Shown here: positions 34,805 through 47,085 of the stretch, in pieces
Layout of the letters: every line of letters starts with the position of its first letter
Position numbering within the stretch: the stretch's first letter is position 1
NCBI RefSeq assembly: GCF_001632365.1
Contig: NW_024468511.1
Location: forward strand, 1,143,884 to 1,207,883
Length of the DNA: 64,000 nt
Source: Laetiporus sulphureus 93-53
Taxonomy: Eukaryota > Basidiomycota > Agaricomycetes > Polyporales > Laetiporaceae
Direction of reading: 5' to 3'
Notes under the pieces: model-generated
What the model saw: the letters and a program-made list of their open reading frames with translations, nothing else
Told to the model about the DNA's origin: nothing
The model's database searches: none
Translations under genes and position numbers: made by a program

Positions 34805-37671
34805 ATGCATTCGTTCCTGGCGCGTTTACGTGACCGAACTGTCAGTCAGTCTTCAAACGGAGAGGTGCCCAATACCCCCCCTCCTACGCCATCTCAGGAT
34901 GTACGAACCGCTGAATCCGCAACGATAGTAACGAATAACGTGGATCGTCCAATCATACCAGACCTTGTCAATGTAATTGCAGGAGAGACACCAGCAGAAG
35001 CTCCTTCCCATGGATTGATGCCACCCCGCCGTAGCAGGCGAGCAGCCATGCAGCCGTCCTCCTTCACCTCGGCTGTCCGTTCTTCTACTTCTCTGGATGG
35101 CACAGTAACCAACTCGCAGGAGCATGCACCTCTCGCAGCGGCCCAGGATACACGACCTAGAAATGCGTCATTGCCGTCGAGTATACGGCACTTTTCCAGA
35201 TTGTCCGAACATTTATCATCCGTCTCCCCGTGGCCCACATTCGGGAGGAGCAACGATCAGACCCGTCCAGCTCCGAAGCAGTCTGCGCCACCCTCTGCTT
35301 GGTATTCGTACCGAAACAGCTTCGATTCGTTAATCCTACGACGTTCTTCTAGCAGCAAGAGGAAGCATATTGTTTCAAAGCCGGGCTCTGTTACTTCTTT
35401 GCATCGTTCTGCTGATCCGTCCCGGACGTCTGAAGTCCTCCCTGCCAGATCCACGACTTCCACACCCAATGGAAGCTCGTACTCCAATCACGATATTTAT
35501 GATGATGATGGACATAACGATCCTAGTTCTCCTCAGCAATCAACATCTTCTCCTCATGAATCTGTACCTTCTACGACCTCACAGCTGTACTTGACTCGCT
35601 CTTCATTTTCTGTTCAGTCGCAATATTTACCTCCCTCTACCATTCCGATTCACGATCGTAACCACAGTGCCCATGGCACATTTGGCAACCCCTCTCCTAC
35701 CTCGACTCGTCCGCAAAGCTTTCGTCGACCATCCGAAGCCGTTACCCATCCTCCTCTTCCGCCATTGGAACATCCAGAACTCGTATTGTCATTGTTTACT
35801 CGTTCACGAAGCCAAACGACAACCGACGAACATAGCAACAGGGCAAATCATAGACTGCCCAGCAAGATACATGGGCTGGGCGCAAGCACATATCCTCCAC
35901 GACGACGTCACAGAACCGATACCATTGATCGACTGAATCAAGCCGATTCCGCGTCTTCCTTCCCCATTCGTCCCCAGTTGCGCAGGTATGCGAGTGTTCC
36001 GAATGATATACTCCGGCGACGAAGCTCCCTATCAGGTGTCCGAGGTTCCCGTCGACCAGAAGCTCATTTCACAGGGAATTCCAGTGGAGAAGCATACATG
36101 CAGAAGACTATTCCCCTTCTTCCGAGTGGATTTAGTTGGCCCATTCAAGGTGAGAATGTTGAGCAACAAATCATGAGACCCTCTTTCCGTGAAGGGGCCG
36201 GCGACCCGGATCATCCATCTCCGCCTAAAACGGAAAGAGCCGTGCCTCATGTTTCGCAGGTGACTACCCAGTCAGGATCACAATGTCTCAGTTATTCATC
36301 TTGTCTGAAACCCTCTTCTTGTGAGCCACCGTCGCCCAAGTCTTTGAAGTTCGCGAGAGGTATGGAGATCTTATCACAGCTCATATCTCTTGGCTGAACC
36401 AAGCGCAGTAGTGACTGAGGACGACGGGGGTCCCGATCCGCCTCACGTCATGGGTATCTCTACGGAAAGCAAGCTGGGAACCTTTGTGCGACAAGATACC
36501 ACGTCACAAAACGATAACACTGCAAGTGTGATGACCGATTCCGCTGCGGACTCCTCTCATGGTGACAGGGCGCACAAAGGGCGCACACAGCAACGTGCTT
36601 CTCACATGGGTGCCACTTCTAATGTTGCATCAACTTCAAGAACTGTGGAGGCAAGACCGTCCTTTCCTGCATATCCTTCGACTACACCTCCCCCGCCTGC
36701 TTCTAAGAGTAGTTCCGCTAATCGGCCCTCTCGTTCAGTAAGCGAGCCGGGCGGCCTAATGTCGGTGCCCGAGACGCCGGTCGTCATAGGTAAACGGAAA
36801 GCCGACCAACTTGAGACCACGCCGCCCGATACCAGAGCAGTGCAGCATCCTAGTTTCATCATCCCTGCTAGAGGGGTGCGTCGTGAGTGGCCATTCTGTG
36901 TGATCCCGTTGTTATATATGAACCATGATCTCTCCTTTGTAGGCTCTTATCGCTCGTCTGAGACATCCAATGCAGCCTCTTCCTATCAGCACAAACGCGT
37001 CCGGCTATCCTCTACGACTCCAGCTGCATCTCCTGCACATTCGAGACCCAGCTCATCCGCCCACGGAGCGATCTCAGCAGACAATGCGTCACCTAGCCGA
37101 CTCGGAGGACGCACACTCGTTCAGCTTGGCTCCGCTCTCCCATCCACACAATCAACGACTCGCACGGCTTCCTTCACTGGCCGCCGCGAGAGCTGGCGAA
37201 GGATATCGCAGGGGTCCATTCCCATCAGTGCCATTGTTAGACCACGCCCACCATCCGTGGCGACTTCCGGCGCATACTCGATGTATGATCCACGGAAACC
37301 TAGAATCAAGCGAACAGGATGGGCACCGCACCTTGGAGGAGATTTCGAAGACGCATCGCCGCTGCACGCCTGGTGTTTCTTCGTCGGCTTCATTGTCTTC
37401 CCGATTTGGTGGATAGCGTCATTTCTTCCCATTCCTAAGACGCGTGAAGTCGGGGGTACAGATACGGAAAAGGCGGTACCGCTAGACGACCCCCAGGTGG
37501 AACATGGTGCGTGTAAATGCTCCGGCAGATATTTCCAACGCTGACAGTTGAGCCGAATGTGCAGACGCAATAATTTGGCGAAAACGCTGCCGCATAATGT
37601 CTGGGATAGCTTTCCTGACATATATTCCGTTTATCGTCCTTGTGGCTGTCCTTGTTCCCCTGCACATCTGA
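34805..37671 (+). CDS. Ser/Pro-rich fungal protein with C-terminal transmembrane hairpin
   Basis: Long, mostly disordered Ser/Thr/Pro-rich protein of a fungal family without assigned function. Start ATG 34805. Exon 1 runs to about 36360; an intron (donor GTATGGAG, acceptor before TAGTGACTGAG near 36409) keeps the frame into the second exon. A further small intron lies at about 36877-36943. The ordered part is C-terminal: RIKRTGWAPHLGGDFEDASP, then a transmembrane helix CFFVGFIVFPIWWIASFLP and PIPKTRE. The frame seems to stop at 37544. A better model splices 37507-37564 and continues DAIIWRKRCRIMSGIAFL into a second hydrophobic helix (TYIPFIVLVAVLVPLHI), stopping at TGA 37669-37671. The two helices would then form a membrane hairpin. 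Confidence 0.75.
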
Positions 37672-37917
37672 TCTATTCTGTGAGTATCCGTTCTCCACTC
37701 GTCGTATCCGCTATCGGAGTTTTTGCCGTTGTGTGCAGTCGCTGTCCTGACTCTGTATCCATTGACTCTCTTCAACTCTACTCCTACACTCGTTTCACCT
37801 GCGTGTATCTGCACTAGGACCATGGATCGAACAATAGACGTACAATCACTGTAATCCGCTGCCTGTAGGCCACCGTCATGATGCAATCATGATAGTAAAC
37901 TCTCGTGCATGTACCTC

Positions 37918-38730
37918 TCAATCTTCCTCCACGTCCAGATCGCCCTCGACACCAACACCCTCTCCTGTTTCGTCAAACAAAATCTCGTTGGCATCGTAAT
38001 CCCACATCCCATCTTCTTCGGTATATTCTTGTGATTCCACAACGGAGTACGTAAGCTGCACATTCTCTGTCGCGTTCGCGTTTGCACCGTCCTCCGCGTC
38101 GTTGGTGGCTATCGGTAGGGCATCAGGCAGAGAAGACCTCACCGTTGTGAGGATATCGTCCATCTGCTCGCCGAGTCTATCTTCCAGTTCTTCCACTATC
38201 TGAACATACATAACTCGTGAATGATGCCTATAAGTTCAACATTCATTCTTTGGAGGGAGCATACCACATAGAGTTCAACAGGTTCAACGGGTGCCAAATT
38301 CACAATCTGTAGCTTTTCCGCCTTCGTCAAGTCATACGCGGATAGGCTACGCGTGAGCTGGGTTATACCGGCTTCACTTTGAGCAGCCGTAGGTTGATAG
38401 TCGGCAGAAAGGTATTGTATACCCTGGAACTGCTCATCAGTATCCTCGAGGCATCGGTTTACCTGTGGCCTGACCTCCACCTCGATCGTTCTCAGATTTT
38501 CGCAGATCTCATCTGAAGGGACTTGGTACTTTGCGGCGTGATTCCCGGCTAGCTCCTCCTCTTTCTTGATACGCAAAGCTGTCTTCGTGCGTGCGAGATG
38601 ATCGCTCTCGAGCTCGCGAAGGAGAGTCAAGACTTCATAGTTAGAGAGCAGGGCCGCACGCTGATTGAGGACCTATGCAAAGCCTCAGATAAGCTTCTCA
38701 GCATAGCTTTGCGTAGTCACCAACCTCCAT
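37918..38730 (-). CDS. RPC17: RNA polymerase III subunit RPC9 (Rpc17/CRCP)
   Basis: Pol III stalk subunit, partner of Rpc25, in the nucleus. The start codon ATG GAG at 38725-38730 is followed by an intron with donor GTTGGT. It joins VLNQRAALLSNYEVLTLLRE, the family's characteristic N-terminus. The middle holds a helical stretch (LTRSLSAYDLTKAEKLQIVN, LAPVEPVELYV), matching the HRDC-like fold of the subunit. A 39-nt segment (about 38424-38462) is a probable in-frame intron and would otherwise add 13 residues. After a second intron come IVEELEDRLGEQMDDIL and an acidic C-terminal tail (GVEGDLDVEED), stop TGA 37918-37920. The acidic tail is also seen in the human orthologue. Confidence 0.85.
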
Positions 38731-38969
38731 CACAGCTTTGTGGCGCCTCCACTGTGATAGTCATAGACAGACATAGACTACCCAGGCAAAATAGGCATCA
38801 TCAACGGTGCTCAGGAATAAGAGGAACATTTTGCGAGATAAGAGTTTCCGAGATACGGATTACGTACATATTATAACCTTTATTCCCCCAAATTGCTCGA
38901 CACAGAAACCGCCACCGTGCTCATCCTGCTTGTCGTGCATAATCTGGTCTCTCCCTCTCTGTAAAAGAA
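38731..38969. promoter_or_regulatory. Short divergent promoter, RPC17 / NOT2
   Basis: Only 239 bases separate the two start codons, so the promoters must share sequence. Confidence 0.5.
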
Positions 38970-41000
38970 ATGAACAGACCAGGTAACAGCTGGAACTCGA
39001 CAGAGCCCGTACAAATGTTTACTTCGTCGCATCCAGGTCAACCCCCTCAGCGACCACCGAGCCTAGCTCCCAATCCAGCTCTCAGTGCACCCTTCCGAGG
39101 CCCATACCCTGGCTATGGAATCCCTTCGAGGAGCGTCTTGCCTGGTTATCCAAATCTTGCGAACCACCGGACAGCTCAGAACATGGTTCCGCAGCCGTCA
39201 CCCAGTTTCCTACAACAGCAGCAGCGGTCTCAAAGCAATTTCCCATTCACAGCTGGTGGACTACAACAGCAATCACAGCTGCAAGCGCAGCACACAGGAC
39301 AAACGCCAATCCCACAGACGCCGCATCCACAGACGCAGCAACAGTCGGGTGCAACGTCCACTCTTCCTCTACATATCGCACAGGCTACTACTCCGAGCCT
39401 CGGCACGGCACCATCGGTATCCTCTGCAAGTGAGGTAGGTTTGGATCCAAACGACTTCCCCGCACTCGGCTCCATTCCCGCGAATGCGTCGAATCCGACA
39501 TCGAGCACGAACACGACGAGCTATGCCAGCCAGGCAGGGACGGGCGCGGGAGCGAGCGGTACTCAGGCAGCGGGCGGGGTGGGCGGCAACCAGCCGCGGG
39601 ACTTTACGCTGGACGACTTTCCTGCCTTAGGCGGGCAGAGTCAGACGGCACAGCAGCAGCAACAGCAGCAACAGCAGAACGCAGACGGCCACCCACCAGG
39701 GCTGAATGGGCTTCAACATGCAGATCAACAGCATCGGCAGAATCTGCTTGGTTCATTAACAGGCTTAGGGCAGCCGCCAGTATTAAACGGGCAGCAACTA
39801 CCTGGTGTGCTCAATCTGGGACAAGCGCGATTCCAGGCGGATTCGGAGAAGCAGCGGGTATGTCGCATCCCGTCCGCTTTCGGTGTACAAGCTAAAGGCT
39901 TCACAGAATTATGCGCTTAAACTCAATCAGAATAATATCAGTACAGCACCGGTTGCATGGGGTTCTCCAAACGCCAATCCAAGTGCTCAACAGGCAAATA
40001 CGTACCCATCAGGGACGACATTGCAGAATGGTGCACAACAAAATAACCCATCCCAGCAGCAATTGAGTGCCCCCCCGGGAGTACCGCCACCCACGACATT
40101 CGGGCAGCAGCAAACGCAGCCGATGGTGGCACCACCAGCACAGCAGACACCATACATTGGCAATGGCACAACTGGAGGAGACACGGCACATCATCCTTCG
40201 CAAGGGCCTGCGCATGCCACCACTGCAGCTCCGCAAACGCCAGCACAGCAAGTACTAATGTCACCTGCTGATCGCTGGGGACTACTAGGGCTATTAGCGA
40301 TGATCAAAAGTGCAGATCCGGACCAGAATCTGCTTTCAGTAGGGACGGATTTGGGTACTATGGGGCTCGACATGCAAACGCAAGGGTATGTTGATTGTTT
40401 GTCTATTCTGGTGCATTGCTAATGCATACGCAGAAGTCTATACTCCACGTTCATCACACCGTGGGCAGATTCTTCGGCGGCGCATACAGTAGAGCCCGAT
40501 TTCCATCTACCTGCGTGTTACAATGTGCAGCCGGCTCCGCCAGGGCCAAACAAAGCGGCAGCATTTAGTGACGAAACGCTCTTCTTCATGTTCTACTCGT
40601 CTCCTCGTGATGCCCTTCAGGAGATCGCGGCTCAAGAACTGTAAGTACTGTCCATCGCAGGCTCCGTCGGGAATGGCATGCTGATCGGTCATTCCCTAGG
40701 TGGAATCGTAGCTGGCGATACCACAAAGAGCTGCGGATATGGCTCACAAAGGAGTCGGGCACGTCCGTAGCGCAGAAGGTGCCTGGCGGCGAGCACGGGA
40801 CGTATACGTACTGGGACCCGGAGAACTGGGAAAGGGCAAGGAAGGAAATGACTGTGCTCTACGCCGACTTAGAGGAGAAGACTCTTCCCGTCTTCGCTCC
40901 TGGCCCCACATTGCAGCTGAACACGCCACAGCAGCATCAACAGGCACAACCTGCACAGAGGATAGCTCCCATGCAGGGTATGAGCATTGCCGCGATGTGA
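38970..41000 (+). CDS. NOT2: CCR4-NOT complex subunit 2 (NOT2)
   Basis: Scaffold subunit of the CCR4-NOT deadenylase, acting in mRNA decay and transcription. ATG 38970 opens a long Gln/Pro-rich region with a CAG-coded poly-Gln run (about 39652-39680) and two copies of the DFPALG motif (about 39450 and 39615). The intron 39858-39906 joins to NYALKLNQN. The conserved NOT-box begins with SPADRWGLLGLLAMIK (about 40265). Downstream short introns restore GSLYSTFITPWADSS, then DETLFFMFYSSPRD, WNRSWRYHKELRIWLTKE and YTYWDPENWERARKEM (about 40800-40850). The C-terminus is Gln-rich, stop TGA 40998-41000. The full NOT2/3/5 domain is present. Confidence 0.93.
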
Positions 41001-41328
41001 CGGATGGACTGCTTGCGCTGATCAGAACAGAATGTGGACAGGACGATGCCACTTTGATCGTTATGTATCCTGTACCTCCTTCTAATCGGTTCTGACCGTT
41101 TTATTTTTGTTCTTCATCTGGTGCTTCGCTGTTATACTCGTCGAGCTGTCATACGCTTGTATCTCTAAGGCATTCTGTTTAACCCGAATCACTGTCTACG
41201 CTGTGTGTGATAGTGTCCGTCCTTGGCACACAATTCCACCGTCAACCTTCCTTCCGAAACCTAAAAGTACACGATGAAAGGCTTTGAATCTCAGAGGCGA
41301 GGCAACCATTGCAAGTCTATATATGCTA
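41001..41328. other. Convergent intergenic region, NOT2 / Trk
   Basis: 3' regions of two convergent genes. No other feature seen. Confidence 0.5.
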
Positions 41329-44300
41329 TCACCCATTCTCCTCGAGTTCTGCAGTCTCCCGGGGCTCAACTTTCATCAGATGGTGGGCGACGGAAACATC
41401 CCTTCTTGCTTCTGGTGGCTGATCGAATGCGAAGCTCAATTTCCGCCTGCGCGCCCTCGTCGCGTTCGTCGTCTCGTCTGTTTCGATATTTTCCATTGAA
41501 TGAGGGGTTTCCGCCTGCTTCTCTGTCCGGGCATCTCCATGCTGTCCGTCCCCGATGTTCTGATCCGCTTCTTGTCTAACGTCCTCGTCCGCCGGCCGAG
41601 TTTCTTGCCTCAAAAACTCGTGCGGGAGTAGTACAGCCCGGTCTAGCGCAACGGGCAAACTGCGATGTCTGCCACGAATCATGACCGCGCACATGATGAG
41701 CTTAGATAGCGTATGGAGGGCTCCTGAGAAGGAGTAGTTCTCCTAAATGTGTCACGTCATTACTTTCGTATATGTGATCGAGTGAGGTTGTACAAGACTA
41801 ACATTGGGAATGCCGAGAGAAAGACCAACTGTTCCGTACGCAGAGACTAGCTCGAAAACTGCAGTACATGACGAATGAATAAGCGTTATGGGACCCAGAA
41901 CTGCCAACACTCACTCAATGCGAAGATGTTGAACCATGATGAGTCATTCGTATTCATCAATGGCGTTCGCTATAATGGCACGGGTAACAAAGTGCGCGCA
42001 CGTCAGAATCCTAATTGAAGCATAGTATGATGGGTGTACAATCCCACCTCGATTATGCAGAGTAAAAACAATGACAACGCAAGCCACCACATATCTGTCA
42101 TGTGAGTGAGCGAGAAAGCTTAAACCTGGTGTGTTCGAACTGGACTCACCAAATGACAATTGCCTGCGAGCATGGCGGACGAGATACCTTCCCCAGATGG
42201 CGACGCGAGACTCCACGTCCATATGCGGGCGATCCAGTTCGGAGGCTTCCTCTTCCTCTTCTTTCGACTCGTAGATACCCAGCGATCGTTCCTCATAGAC
42301 ATTGGTGGAGCGAATACTGTGACAAGTTCAAATCGCAACAAGCAGAGACACGTGTAGCTTGCAATACAAACCTGATGGCTATGGGATAAATGGCGATATA
42401 CATCAGGATAACGAATAGCACCCTAGCATACAGATGAGACAAACTCTCCGCACACTCGCTTAACGCTTTGACTTACTGCACGGCAGGGACGAATGTAGAA
42501 ACAGCAATGGACTGAAAGCCTGCACTTCGCACGGCTGCGGCAGCGAGGACGGCGTTGATTATCCGGACACCAACTGTAATTCCGCCGAATGCAGGATTGC
42601 CTACGTTGAGCAGGAGGTCAAACGACCACGCTAACAGGCTGTCAACTCCAAGTTTGAGGGTGTGCGACTATGATATAGTGAGCGACCATGACTCACTCTA
42701 TGGTGAATTGCATGGCGAAAAGCAGCCAAGTCTGATTGGAAGGAAACATGTATATGAAACAGCGACGTGGGTGGTCTAGAAGGAATTGTAGGGTTTGTTT
42801 GGTGCGAGACTGATGTGGGAAAACTGTCATGAGAATCCAACTAATGGTGTGAGGCATCAGAGTCTGCCAACGTCATAGGAGATAGGAAACGAGGCCTTCC
42901 TCACATCAAAATACGCAAACTGTCATGAAGGTCAGCTCTGGCTTTATTTGAATACGCTCTTTGCACTCACAAAATAGGCTGGATATAATCCATCAGAGAA
43001 AAGTGTGACTGTATCAAATGAATCACGTACGAAGAATGTATTGCCGGCGAGGACGCAAATAACAAGGAAGATGATCATCGGGTATGCAGTCCGGAAAGGT
43101 GTCATGTTCTGATCGACTAGAGACATGCCCGTATTTGCCCATGCTCCTACCACTTGGAAAGCGGAGAACCTGCTAAACTCATGAGACCCGAAGATCCGAT
43201 TAAGAATCATGGAAGGATCACCAGATTGGGTTGATCTTGCGATGCTGCTCGGGAGGCAAGAACCAAAGTCGCCAACGTAGCATACACATATATGGGGCGA
43301 TCACTGCAAATGAGATCGCAAGTAATCCGAGATAGTACTATGTAAAATGATACGTCAATACAGCAGCCATTTGATCAAATCTTGGCAGCTTTCTTACCAA
43401 CGGCACGATCCACAGAAGGGCGCTCAGCGCACGATACTCAACTCCTCCGAGCTCCTCGATCTCCTCTTTACTCAAGTTGCGGAATGTCGAATTCCTACCG
43501 ACGATCGCCCAAAAAGACAGGTATGGCACTACGCGCGTCGGTGGGCCGGAAGCACCGCGTGAAGTCTCTCCAGCAATACCAGGGATCAGGGTCTCCGTTC
43601 TTGGCATAGTTACAGTCGTCCTGAGCCTGCGATGCAACCGCGGGAATGCAGAACGCATAGCGTGCGACACCAATTCGAACGGTCCAGGATATCCGCCGAA
43701 GTAGCCACCCTGTTCGGGCACAGGAGAGAGCTGCTGAGTGAGACTCGTTCGCCTGTTGCTCAGCTGGGGCGAATGCAGAGGGTTGACGCTGGACTCTCGT
43801 GGCGCATCGTAGCTAGAGCTGTAACCACCGTCGGTTGAAGTCGTGCGTCTACCCGCTGGGTCGACGCGATGGGGAGAGACATCGACACGGCGGACCATCC
43901 CAGCATGCAACTTATCTGGAGCGCTACGTCTTGCTGCCTTCGGCGGCTTGGGAGCAGCAGGAAGTGTTTGCTGAGTTCGCTGAGATAGTCGGCGTGCCCC
44001 TAGCTCCCGCAGACCATTGTTCAGGAATGCATTTAGTGTTGGCCTCGCGTCCATGCTCGTTGAATCACGTTGTGTGGAATCCCTCTCCTGCTCAGCGGCG
44101 ACAATGTGGCCCAGATGCTCGAGAAAGTACAGCCTGATTCAATCCACAGTCAGGCCATTTATTATCATTTATTGAAGGGTTAGCTACCTCCTAACCAGGA
44201 CAACCAGCCACGACACGAACACCTAGATGAATAAACACTATAGATGAGCTGATAAACGCGATCATTTGCTTACTTGATTGCCGAAGAGCTCTAGCATTAC

Positions 44301-44730
44301 AAGGATAACCTGCTGCCACGCCGTTGCGCTACTCAGGTCGAAAGTGATGAGGCCCGTCCCTGTAGCAGCACTGACACAGACAAAGAGCGCATCTATAAAC
44401 TTGATCTTGTACCTTCCATTGGAAGCATGGAATATTGAGGCCAGGACCAAAGGGATCAGTATGCTGCAAGCACTCTGGTTAGCAGCAGCGGGTGCCTCTA
44501 AGGCATACTTCTCACAAGAGAAGGAGATGGATGCGAAAGAAGTTCAGCTTAGACTTCAAGGATCCCAACATCCAGGGGGGATGGTACGATGGAGGGAGAA
44601 CGAGTGGCTGGAGGCGCGGAAACGCTAGACCGGTCGAAACCGTCCAGTTGATAGCTGAGGACAGCCCAATGTCTTGAAATTCGCCGCTTTCAATACTCGC
44701 CGCTCCTATAAAGTCTAAAGGAGGATGCAT
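41329..44730 (-). CDS. TRK1: Trk-type high-affinity potassium transporter
   Basis: Plasma-membrane K+ uptake protein with four M1-P-M2 units. The upstream-most in-frame ATG is 44728-44730; an inner Met (MLGSLKSKLNFFRIHLLL, about 44573) is the more typical Trk start. Pore loop 1 is SAATGTGLITFDL (about 44340-44380). A long Ser/Arg-rich cytoplasmic loop (about 43600-44054) follows, then YLSFWAIVGRNSTFRNLSKE. Pore loop 2 is VVGAWANTGMSLVDQN (about 43110-43150). Pore loop 3 lies around 42490-42540 (RSAGFQSIAVSTFVPAVQ). Pore loop 4 is SAYGTVGLSLGIPN (about 41805-41850). The end is KLIMCAVMIRGRHRSLPVA plus a charged tail, with TGA 41329-41331. All four filter regions are present. A 2-kb repeat-bounded sequence begins about 30 bases upstream of the outer start and must contain or displace the promoter. 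Confidence 0.9.
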
Positions 44731-44885
44731 TACGTCAGCAAGACTGGCTGCAATTGAGGGACCCGGGCAACTCCCATATATGAGTGTCGCAAAAAATCTT
44801 CTGAAATGAGCCTGAAATATGCACTGAAAGCCCGTGACTATGTCACGGTCTGTAACGGCATATCGGTCACGTCCTGTCAGAACAT

Positions 44886-45222
44886 CACAGCCTGCACAGA
44901 TTTATTTTTCCACGGGAAACCTGATGAAAAAATGGTGAAAATACTTAAACCTGGATATGGAAATAGTTTGGAAAGCGGGTGGAAACAATTGAATTATGTT
45001 ACAATTGCTTCACCGAAACATATCGGTATCACATATTTTTGGACTGAAATATCTTCCTTTGGGAAATAGTTTCACTATTGCTGATACGTTTCGGTAAAAC
45101 AATTGTAACATAATTTAATTGTCTCCGCCCAATTTCCAAACTATTTCCATATCCAGACATAAGATATTTTCACCATTTTTGCATCAGGTTTCCCGTGGAA
45201 AAATAAATCTATGCAGGCTGTG
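44886..45222. repeat. Long imperfect hairpin, two arms of about 140 bp
   Basis: The arm 44888-45032 (CAGCCTGCACAGATTTATTT...) matches the reverse complement of 45080-45220 at most positions. About 47 bases lie between. The arms share blocks such as ATGGAAATAGTTTGGAAA and TATGTTACAATTG. The region is AT-rich and the arms carry scattered mismatches, so they have diverged since formation. No open frame spans it. Confidence 0.85.
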
Positions 45223-45308
45223 CATACGGATTTGTTTGCGAGACAGCATGCTACTCTCATTCTAATGATTAAGAGAATGTGTATCAAGCCGTGTTCTGTC
45301 CAATACAT

Positions 45309-45845
45309 TAAGGCTCCAACTATTTATACTATTTACACTGCTGAGGTGTAAATAAATAGTGTATAGTAAACAGTTATCTATATGTCATATAAACAGTTTA
45401 TATAAAGTTTATATAGTTTTTTTTGGTCCCATCTTTTGATGGAGTTTTACTCAACTGTGAGCAGCCTCTGTGATTGTTGAGGCCTTTAAGGACCTATAGC
45501 ACATGACAGTGAGCAGAAAACAAGCATTCAATGTCAACACTTGCACCAGGAATGACCAGAAAATCTTATGTTATACAAGAAATGACAAGAAACTCATGTT
45601 CATGAACCTACATGATGATAAACTGTCAGTGGTGACTTCTGTTAAACACTATGACTTTCAATTGGCTCACTGTTGTGCTGTCAAATCTAGCAATTGCGCA
45701 CACAATAGCCCTATATCATCATAAAACTATTTATACTATATATATACATCTATTTACTATGTACAGGCCCAACTGTAAATAAACAGATATAGTAAACAGT
45801 TAAAACTATGTAACATAGTAAATAGATAGAAATGTTGGAGCCTTA
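45309..45845. mobile_element. hAT-like MITE with 12-bp TIR and 8-bp TSD
   Basis: The element starts TAAGGCTCCAAC and ends GTTGGAGCCTTA, a perfect 12-bp inverted repeat. CAATACAT stands directly before it (45301-45308) and after it (45846-45853), a perfect 8-bp target duplication, which is diagnostic for hAT-type transposition. At 537 bp it is too short for a transposase. Near both ends it carries repeated TATTTATACT/AGTAAACAGT-like motifs that could be transposase binding sites. The short frame 45503-45724 inside it is spurious. Confidence 0.9.
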
Positions 45846-46764
45846 CAATACATACCTGCGATTTGCCTCCCAGAACCTTAATCATGAGCCTAAGGGACTC
45901 CTGCACCCAGTTGGGACGTCACAATGCAGCACAATGCCCGCATGTGATTATTGGGTACGGAAAATCAATCTATATCAACATGGGGCTAGAATGGTGGTGT
46001 TGTCGCATCGATACTGGCTGCAGCCACCCGAACATGCCTTAATTTGGGAATGGGCATCGTTACTCTGATTTGTTCACTTCGCGGACTCCTCCATTGCCGC
46101 CATGCTATTCTTTGGTTTGGGCCTCCCGACACCCATCGGGTCTCACTGCAAAGAAAGCACCCTTTCCCATATGAGAAAGGTGAGAGAAAGTGAAATGTTT
46201 CTCATGCCTTTATTCAAGTGCTTAATGCTATACGGTACAGCTTGACATTTCCTGAGTATGTAAAGGTGCTGTAGAGCCTATCAACATATTAAGCCTGAGA
46301 TTAAGGGACAGAACACGGGTGAGCGTCCAGGATAAAGGAGGATGCAGGAAGACATGGATCTTCCCGATATGGCATTCCCTTATATATATGTATACATATT
46401 AGGAAGGATTATATAATCTTCTGCCACACGAGCCCGGACATCCCCGAGCCTCGGCTGTGAGGTTCGGCCATCTCAACATCGAACGGAGAGAGAAGGCATC
46501 AATATACCTTTCTCAAAGCTTTCTTCCACATCCAACTACTTGATGAGAAATGCTTAGATTTCCAATTCGGTTCTAATGCCTTTCCTGTGACGAGAAAGGG
46601 TCGTTTCTTTGCTGTGTCTCCAAAGATGCTAAGTTGCGATAAGGTTAGGGGTCCCAGAACAGCCTCAGAGGCCCAAAATATGCAATCGGCGACAAGGAAA
46701 TCGCGCTTTGGGCCCCTCAAATATGCTATTTTGCGACATTCATATATGGGAGTTGCCTGGGTCC

Positions 46765-47085
46765 TCACTCGTTACAGCCTGCATGCTCGAAGGACACAAG
46801 CACATTCAACATGAACATCTAGTGCGATTCTCATCCGAGACACGTGTGATACAGCGAGGCGCTGTCTGCGAAAAGGATGGTGGCGGTCCATTAGCGTAAT
46901 CCGCGCTAGGCACAACTGACGGCTGGAAGGAGTGCTCTCATCCACCGAGGAAATTGAATGCGAGCGAAATGAACAGCGCAACAGAGTCGTCGAGATAGAA
47001 ACGCGTATGCAGTTATTTTGTCAACGATGGAGCCTACAGGGCCTCGGACCCTACGCGAATGTATGCATTGTTTCAAAACAACCCC
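46765..47085. other. Gap before WDR7-like 3' end
   Basis: No gene supported. This is the 3' region of the WDR7-like gene. Confidence 0.45.

Larger units (their letters stand above)
44759..46764. mobile_element. 2.0-kb sequence bounded by 30-36 bp inverted repeats
   Basis: The left end (GGACCCGGGCAACTCCCATA at 44759, continuing TATGAGTGTCGCAAAA) is the reverse complement, with few mismatches, of 46732-46764 (TTTTGCGACATTCATATATG running into GGGTCC). No transposase, reverse transcriptase or other coding sequence was found inside. It holds a long hairpin and a complete hAT-like MITE. No target duplication is obvious outside the ends. It is probably a non-autonomous DNA element or the shell of a larger one. 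Confidence 0.6.

Noticed and set aside
45503..45724. 73-codon frame inside the hAT-like MITE
   Set aside because: It lies in a short element with subterminal repeats, has no homology I recognise and no start context.
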